DNA from: an uncultured Roseburia sp.
GTDB taxonomy: Bacteria; Bacillota; Clostridia; Lachnospirales; Lachnospiraceae
Assembly: GCA_900550935.1 (NCBI GenBank)
Contig: URUD01000039.1
Coordinates: 1 to 27,621 of the forward strand
DNA length: 27,621 nucleotides
Direction of reading: 5' to 3'
Position numbers and translations under genes: made by a program. The notes under the pieces were generated by a model. The model made no database searches. It worked only from the letters and a program-made list of their open reading frames with translations, and had not been told where the DNA came from. Of the stretch, positions 23,126-27,621 are shown piece after piece. Each line of letters begins with the position of its first letter. The first letter of the stretch is position 1.

Positions 23126-25147
23126 TTATAAAGGTTTGTTTAACGTTTCGGTTCCTGCAAGTACGAATTTACCATCTGCAATGATATCCTCTGTAGTTCC
23201 GTCGGCACGGATCACAGTAATGCGGTCCAGCTCATCATACGGGATTGTAATATCGGTATGGCAGTTAAAGTAAGCTTTGTCCAGATCCGCCTTTCTTAAT
23301 GCAGAAATGCTGTTCTCTCTTGCCACGATCGCTTTTCCATCCGGATTGTAGGAAACATTGTCCTCCTCATGGCTGTAGCAGGTATCCCCGACTGCAAAAT
23401 GCGGTCCTGTCTTCTCAGCGATTAAGATCGGCAGCTTGTCCGCGATCTGAAAATCACGCGCCATGCGGTAAGCGATCGTGTTGGTTCCGATCGCAAATTC
23501 GCCCATCGGAAGGGTCTCATGATGTTTTAAGACATTATCTTTGATGTAATTTTTATTTTCTTCCTCATCCTCAAAATTGCTGCAGGTGTATTCTGTCACC
23601 ATTCCATCGGTAAAGGTAAACTCCAGATTTTCATAATTTAAACCATTTAAGTAAACCTGGCTGACAAACAGCTTGCCATTCGTTCCCTCTAATACCGGAG
23701 AGGTAAATACTTCTCCCACCGGGATATTGACATCTGCCACACAGTTTTCAAATGCTGTCTCTTTTGTGGCATCCTTTAATTTCCAGATATTGACAGTAAG
23801 ATCCGTTTTATTGGCACCTTTTCCTGTAATATGCACACGGTCTGCCGTATCTAACACATCAATGATCTTCTGCTGGATGGTCTGATAAAGTTTATAGTCT
23901 AAGGTATTGATCTTTACTGTCTCCCTGAAGATTTCCTCAAAGCGGTCTCCGATCTCCGGGATCGGGTAGGCAATGATCGTAAAACTGCGCTCTTCTCCTT
24001 TGATGTACTGGTTTAACATCTGTCCTGCCATGCTCATCTCATAGACATTGAGCTGCTGCTGTTTTTCATTGTATCTCGGTGCTTCTTTTTTGCTGACCGG
24101 TGAAAATGGTTCCTCGCCAAATACCTCAATGACTGCCGGTCCTGCGTAACCTGCCGCCATTTTCTTATTTTCTTCCAAATAAGTCTTTCTGACTTCCAGA
24201 CAACGCTCCACATATGCCTTATCAAAATATATGGCACGCACTTCCCTGCTGTCATAGTCAAACTGTTTATTCGCTGAAACAGAGGAAATGCGCATTGTCG
24301 GTTTTAAGTTCATTTTTGCAAAATTGGAAACTGCCGCGCGCGCCATACGCTCAAATCCAACCGGATAGCGTACTTCGACCGTCTGTTTTTTGCTTAAATC
24401 CTTTCCGGTTGTCTCAAACCCGATCCGGTAGCCCTCAGTATAGGTGTCTGCCATTGCCTGGATCTCTTCTTCCGGAAGGCTGTTTAAAAATGCTGCCATC
24501 TTTCTTTCATTTTCCCCGATGTAAACACCGTAACGGTAGAGATAACGGAGATCCGATAAATCTGCATGCTCCACGATCTCTGCCTCAAAATCTTCTCCCG
24601 GATCAAGCAGACGTCTTAAGCTCTCCTCATAAAAGATCTCGCTGTAGTCATGGGAATACCAGTAGATGTCCTGTCTGATCTGTTTACTCTCCGGCAGTTC
24701 TTCTCCCTCAAAGCAGTTATAGATCCCGACAAATAATTCCATCGCGATCGTAAGCTGCTCTAAATCTCCACGGAAAACCTTTTCAATCCTTCCTCGCAGA
24801 TGCACTGCCACGCAGTTTAATAAAGGTCCAAACTCCCCGCCCAGCATTTTTACCGCATATTCCGGGTTTGCATAGCTTGTCTCATACGCCTGCGGTCTGA
24901 TGTCTGCATACAATGCCTGGTTTCGTGCTTCCAATTCTTCCATCATCTGGTTTTTATCAACGCCTGCTGCGATCTCATCATATACCCCGCAAAGCAGCTG
25001 TAAAAATGCCGCATTCTTTTTAAAATAATCTGCAAATGGCTCCCTTACGCCAGTCTCCTCTTTGATCTGCGCAACGCGCTCCCTCACTAATTCAAACCGT
25101 TCCTCTGCCGCTGCATTTGTTGATTCATAAAATTCTTTGTAACTCAT
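23126..25147 (-). CDS. M29-like aminopeptidase
   Basis: From the ATG at 25147 the protein has 673 residues, longer than classic M29 enzymes (about 410). The last 220 residues hold the M29 metal-site pattern: PVGEVFTSPVLEGTNGKLFV, then LPMGEFAIGTNTI, then GPHFAVGDTCYSHEEDN and NCHTDITIP. The extra N-terminal 250 or so residues are helical and unassigned. M29 enzymes are cytoplasmic metal-dependent aminopeptidases of broad specificity. A TTG at 25186 in the same frame with AAGGA is an alternative start that would overlap the HD gene. I prefer ATG 25147 because GAGG (25154-25157) lies 6 bases upstream. Confidence 0.85.
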   Translation of the reverse strand: MSYKEFYESTNAAAEERFELVRERVAQIKEETGVREPFADYFKKNAAFLQLLCGVYDEIAAGVDKNQMMEELEARNQALYADIRPQAYETSYANPEYAVKMLGGEFGPLLNCVAVHLRGRIEKVFRGDLEQLTIAMELFVGIYNCFEGEELPESKQIRQDIYWYSHDYSEIFYEESLRRLLDPGEDFEAEIVEHADLSDLRYLYRYGVYIGENERKMAAFLNSLPEEEIQAMADTYTEGYRIGFETTGKDLSKKQTVEVRYPVGFERMARAAVSNFAKMNLKPTMRISSVSANKQFDYDSREVRAIYFDKAYVERCLEVRKTYLEENKKMAAGYAGPAVIEVFGEEPFSPVSKKEAPRYNEKQQQLNVYEMSMAGQMLNQYIKGEERSFTIIAYPIPEIGDRFEEIFRETVKINTLDYKLYQTIQQKIIDVLDTADRVHITGKGANKTDLTVNIWKLKDATKETAFENCVADVNIPVGEVFTSPVLEGTNGKLFVSQVYLNGLNYENLEFTFTDGMVTEYTCSNFEDEEENKNYIKDNVLKHHETLPMGEFAIGTNTIAYRMARDFQIADKLPILIAEKTGPHFAVGDTCYSHEEDNVSYNPDGKAIVARENSISALRKADLDKAYFNCHTDITIPYDELDRITVIRADGTTEDIIADGKFVLAGTETLNKPL

Positions 25148-25153
25148 ATCTGT

Positions 25154-25157
25154 CCTC
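25154..25157 (-). promoter_or_regulatory. Ribosome binding site favouring the aminopeptidase ATG start
   Basis: GAGG on the minus strand, 6 bases before the ATG at 25147. The competing TTG at 25186 has AAGGA 4 bases upstream, so the choice is not certain. Confidence 0.45.
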
Positions 25158-25172
25158 ACTTCTACTCTGTCT

Positions 25173-25760
25173 TTAATTGCTTCCAAGCCGTCCTTTTTTT
25201 ACATTTTCCTCCAGGATGCTCTTTGCATATGCCCAGATCTCCTCGGAACCCTCATGGACTCTCTCATCCCGTTTTAATACCTGTGAGATCTGCACGTCGT
25301 GTTCTGCCCAGGATTTTCCACCGGATGCGTCATTTAAAAGGAGCGGCTGCACCTTATCGAGCATGTTTGCGAACTTGGACTCTGGTGTCTCCATCGCTTC
25401 AAATTCGTCCCACAGTCCACGGTATTCCAGTTTCTGTACCTCAGGCAGCAGTCCAAAAATGCGGTCGGCTGCTTTTAATTCGCGCTCCCGCTTGGTCTTG
25501 TTCGCCTCGGTATCATAGGCATAGGTATCGCCCGCATCGATCTCGATCACATCATGCAGCAACACCATCTTCATCGTCTTTAACACATCGACCGGCTCAT
25601 TGGAATAATCTGCAAGCACAAACGCCATCAGTGCCAGATGCCAGGAGTGCTCGGCATCATTTTCCTTTCTGCTGGCATCACTTAAATAGGTCTGCCTTCC
25701 AATCTTTTTTATCTTGTCCAGTTCCATAATAAACTGGATCTGCTTTTCAAAGTCTGTCAT
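25173..25760 (-). CDS. HD-domain phosphohydrolase, YfbR-like
   Basis: From the ATG at 25760 the protein has 195 residues. NDAEHSWHLALMAFVLADYS supplies the first metal histidine (H38), VLLHDVIEIDAGDTYAYD the HD pair (H69, D70) and D77. The layout fits the YfbR-type HD family (HD_3), whose known members are 5'-deoxynucleotidases acting on dNMPs; this member's substrate is inferred only. A GGGGA ribosome binding site (25767-25771) lies 6 bases upstream, better than anything at the upstream in-frame start codon at 25799. It ends just before the aminopeptidase gene. Confidence 0.87.
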   Translation of the reverse strand: MTDFEKQIQFIMELDKIKKIGRQTYLSDASRKENDAEHSWHLALMAFVLADYSNEPVDVLKTMKMVLLHDVIEIDAGDTYAYDTEANKTKRERELKAADRIFGLLPEVQKLEYRGLWDEFEAMETPESKFANMLDKVQPLLLNDASGGKSWAEHDVQISQVLKRDERVHEGSEEIWAYAKSILEENVKKGRLGSN

Positions 25761-25809
25761 CACACTTCCCCTTTTTAATAAAATGTCCGCAAAGCGCACC
25801 TTCTGTCAG

Positions 25810-26133
25810 TTACAGTAAAAATCCGGCAACATAGAGTGCCACCCAGATACCGAGTCCCAGAAAAGAAAGCACGGTAGCAGTATAGGGGAAAAACTTGTAG
25901 GAATTTTCCTCCCCCAGACTCTTCACTGCCAGAATAAATGCGACCAGTGCGAGCAGCATCGAAAAGACGCCCGCACTTCCCAAATACATCGTACCATTTC
26001 CTCTGCTCTGAAAGGACAGTACGATCACTACAATAAAGGTAAGAATCGAAAGCGCAGCCAGAACGAAAGAACATATCCCTCGTTTTGACTGCGATTTATC
26101 TGTAAATTTATATCCGATTTTATGTCGTTTCAT
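25810..26133 (-). CDS. Small membrane protein of unknown function (possibly DUF6142)
   Basis: This 107-residue protein has a basic cytoplasmic N-terminus (MKRHKIGYKFTDKSQSKRG) and three predicted membrane helices at about 20-42, 50-70 and 80-105. No catalytic motif is seen. Similar short three-helix proteins are found in Lachnospiraceae, and I would compare it with DUF6142 first. GGGAGG lies 8 bases before the ATG. It overlaps the end of the VanZ gene by 14 bases, so it belongs to the pyrE transcript. Confidence 0.65.
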   Translation of the reverse strand: MKRHKIGYKFTDKSQSKRGICSFVLAALSILTFIVVIVLSFQSRGNGTMYLGSAGVFSMLLALVAFILAVKSLGEENSYKFFPYTATVLSFLGLGIWVALYVAGFLL

Positions 26134-26602
26134 TCTCTTTTCCTCCCTGTCTGTGCTGTCTTTGTGAAAACAAGCGTGCCATCACAACATAGACAAAAAA
26201 TCCAAACAATCCGCCTATCGTATTGAGCAGCAAATCATCCACATCAAAGGAGCCCACTTTAAAAATGAGCTGTAACAACTCCACGATCAGGCTTAATTCA
26301 AAGCTATACCAGACGGTAAAGAAAAGCTTCCTGCATCTTACAAAAAAAGTCGGCAGAAATGTTCCAAACGGCATAAATGCAATGACATTTCCTGCCAGAT
26401 TTAAGAAAACCGCTTTTTCGCCAAGCACATCCCGATACTGTAAGAAGCGTTTTATCTCTTTTAAGGGAACCAGGTTATAGCGGTACGCTCTGTCACTGAA
26501 CGTCCGCCCCAGTTTCTCTGAAAAAAACAGAAAATAGAACAATACGATAAAATAGATCAAAAACAAAACAGCCGCCACCATATGGCGTTTGTTTTTAAAC
26601 AT
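26120..26602 (-). CDS. VanZ-like family membrane protein
   Basis: From the ATG at 26602 the protein has 160 residues with four to five hydrophobic segments. NLVPLKEIKRFLQYRD, LNLAGNVIAFMPFGTFLPTF and the SLIVELLQLIFKVGSFDVDD segment followed by NTIGGLFGFFVYV are the hallmark motifs of the VanZ-like family. VanZ itself gives low-level teicoplanin resistance; most chromosomal homologues have no known role and resistance should not be assumed. The start is chosen because ATG 26602 overlaps the pyrE stop by 8 bases, which suits coupling, although its ribosome binding site is weak. Confidence 0.85.
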   Translation of the reverse strand: MFKNKRHMVAAVLFLIYFIVLFYFLFFSEKLGRTFSDRAYRYNLVPLKEIKRFLQYRDVLGEKAVFLNLAGNVIAFMPFGTFLPTFFVRCRKLFFTVWYSFELSLIVELLQLIFKVGSFDVDDLLLNTIGGLFGFFVYVVMARLFSQRQHRQGGKENETT

Positions 26603-27296
26603 GAGTCTCGTCTTTTGACGCGCCGCATCCGTACTGCTCATAGTATGCGTCAATCGCCTTTTTTATATCATCATTGATGACAACTCTTCCCTGGCACTCT
26701 CTGTTGTAAAGGTGCTCTACTACCTCTTCCATCGTAACGATCGCGTTTGTCTCAAATCCATATTTATCGCGGATCTCTTCTAATGCGCTCTTCTCTCCGC
26801 CAAGTCCCTTTTCCATACGGTTTAAGGAAACCATAAGACCAACGATCTCTACATTGGCAGCCCCTCTTACCTTTGGAACGGTCTCTTCCATGGATTTACC
26901 GGAAGTGGTAACATCCTCGATCATAACGACCTTATCGCCATCCTTTAAGCTGCTTCCAAGGAAACTTCCCTTATCTGCACCATGATCTTTTTCCTCTTTG
27001 CGGTCAGAACAGTAACGGATCTCTTTTCCATATAATTTACTGAAAGCAACTGCTGTTACAACGCTGATCGGGATACCTTTGTACGCCGGTCCGAATAAAA
27101 CATCAAAGTCATCCCCGTATTTTTCGTGGATCGCCTTTGCATAATACTCGCCCAGACGCATCAGCTGGGAGCCTGTCACATATGCACCTGCATTCATAAA
27201 AAACGGGGATTTTCTTCCGCTCTTTAATGTGAACTCGCCGAATTTCAGCACGCCGCTGTCTACCATGAACTTGATAAAGCTCTCTTTATATGTCAT
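26595..27296 (-). CDS. pyrE: Orotate phosphoribosyltransferase
   Basis: From the ATG at 27296 the protein has 233 residues. It converts orotate and PRPP to OMP in pyrimidine synthesis. The PRPP-binding motif is VVMIEDVTTSGKSMEE. The N-terminal stretch FGEFTLKSGRKSPFFMNAGA and the FGPAYKGIPISVVTAVAF loop are typical of PyrE, and RKEEKDHGADKGSFLGS is the flexible catalytic loop. A TTG start at 27311 is possible, but GGAGGA (27304-27309) lies 7 bases before 27296 and would be inside the longer frame. It is the first gene of a unit that continues with VanZ, the small membrane protein, HD and aminopeptidase genes. Confidence 0.96.
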   Translation of the reverse strand: MTYKESFIKFMVDSGVLKFGEFTLKSGRKSPFFMNAGAYVTGSQLMRLGEYYAKAIHEKYGDDFDVLFGPAYKGIPISVVTAVAFSKLYGKEIRYCSDRKEEKDHGADKGSFLGSSLKDGDKVVMIEDVTTSGKSMEETVPKVRGAANVEIVGLMVSLNRMEKGLGGEKSALEEIRDKYGFETNAIVTMEEVVEHLYNRECQGRVVINDDIKKAIDAYYEQYGCGASKDETHV

Positions 27297-27303
27297 CTGT
27301 TTT

Positions 27304-27309
27304 TCCTCC
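27304..27309 (-). promoter_or_regulatory. Ribosome binding site deciding the pyrE start
   Basis: GGAGGA on the minus strand, 7 bases before the ATG at 27296, rules against the TTG at 27311. Confidence 0.7.
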
Positions 27310-27310
27310 A

Positions 27311-27324
27311 ATGCCCGCGGGCAT
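27311..27324. repeat. Perfect 14-bp palindrome in the pyrE leader
   Basis: ATGCCCGCGGGCAT touches the pyrE ribosome binding site and lies within about 20 bases of the predicted transcript start. It could fold as a short 5-bp hairpin or be an operator. It stands out as GC-rich in an AT-rich leader. Confidence 0.5.
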
Positions 27325-27341
27325 AATATTTCATTGTTTAT

Positions 27342-27370
27342 ATTATATCACAGTAATAGTATAATTGCAA
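27342..27370 (-). promoter_or_regulatory. Promoter of the pyrE operon
   Basis: On the minus strand TTGCAA (27365-27370), a 17-base spacer and a perfect TATAAT (27342-27347) preceded by TGA. The short leader leaves no room for a PyrR-type attenuator. Confidence 0.85.
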
Positions 27371-27569
27371 GGGTCTGAGCAATTTTTTTCCTGCACAGCA
27401 CGGGTTATCGTCACGCGTAGAAAAAACTCCAAAAAAACTGCGGGTTTATTGTGCAATTACGACATACGGCATACATAAAAGCGCCGTTTTATCCCTGCAA
27501 AGCGACATCGTGTAACAGGTTTTACGTTTTCAACATGTGCATTTTGGTAAAAATCAAGTGGTTTTTCCC
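27371..27569. other. Intergenic region with no recognised gene
   Basis: These 199 bases between the pyrE promoter and a divergent plus-strand promoter contain no supported reading frame, tRNA or convincing terminator. I see nothing I can name. Confidence 0.5.
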
Positions 27570-27598
27570 TTGACATTTTCGTTATTTTGTAGTAAAAT
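27570..27598 (+). promoter_or_regulatory. Strong plus-strand promoter reading out of the window
   Basis: A perfect TTGACA (27570-27575), a 17-base spacer and TAAAAT (27593-27598). The gene it serves lies beyond base 27621. Confidence 0.8.
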
Positions 27599-27621
27599 AA
27601 CTATGGGCTTTTCTGCACGGG

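Noticed and set aside
1..27621. CRISPR array, tRNA, rRNA or prophage integrase
   Set aside because: No regularly spaced repeats, cloverleaf sequences, rRNA segments or integrase motifs were found on either strand.

Overview
The window looks like a chromosomal segment of a low-to-mid GC Gram-positive anaerobe of the Lachnospiraceae/Clostridia type. The support is a T-box leader in front of ileS, strong GGAGG-type ribosome binding sites, a purE-purM-purN-purD cluster, an Rpn-family (PD-(D/E)XK) nuclease gene, a BspA-like leucine-rich-repeat surface protein and an M29-like aminopeptidase. The genus is not resolved. No tRNA, rRNA, CRISPR array or insertion sequence was seen.

Layout. (1) Bases 1-816: the 5' end of ileS (minus strand), its T-box leader and its promoter. 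(2) Bases 825-6103: a minus-strand housekeeping operon, in transcription order M32 carboxypeptidase, HAD phosphatase, DHH phosphoesterase, LRR surface protein. (3) Bases 6117-7020: a lone plus-strand polysaccharide-deacetylase-like gene. (4) Bases 7028-8237: an Rpn-family nuclease gene with its own promoter and an unusual tandem palindromic leader. (5) Bases 8266-19278: an anti-phage island on the minus strand, in transcription order drmMII (5-methylcytosine methyltransferase), drmE, drmA (helicase), drmB (DUF1998), a decayed SF1-helicase fragment, and vsr (mismatch endonuclease). (6) Bases 19409-23093: the purine operon purE-purM-purN-purD, ending in two tandem hairpin terminators that separate it from the island. 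(7) Bases 23126-27370: pyrE, a VanZ-like gene, a small membrane protein, an HD phosphohydrolase and an M29-like aminopeptidase. (8) A strong plus-strand promoter at the right edge reads out of the window.

The most notable system is the island. drmMII, drmE, drmA and drmB are the core of a class 2 DISARM system, in which the methyltransferase marks self DNA and DrmA-DrmB with DrmE block incoming unmodified DNA. I find no drmC (phospholipase-D-like) gene. Its usual place after drmB holds a frameshifted remnant of an SF1 helicase and then vsr. Vsr proteins repair T:G mismatches made when 5-methylcytosine deaminates, classically in CCWGG. The DISARM methyltransferase characterised in Bacillus is, to my knowledge, CCWGG-specific, so a vsr gene here would protect the host from the mutagenic cost of its own DISARM methylation. 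The DrmMII protein also carries a C-terminal winged-helix-like extension, and its promoter is flanked by TTGAA/TTCAA palindromes, which suggests possible autoregulation.
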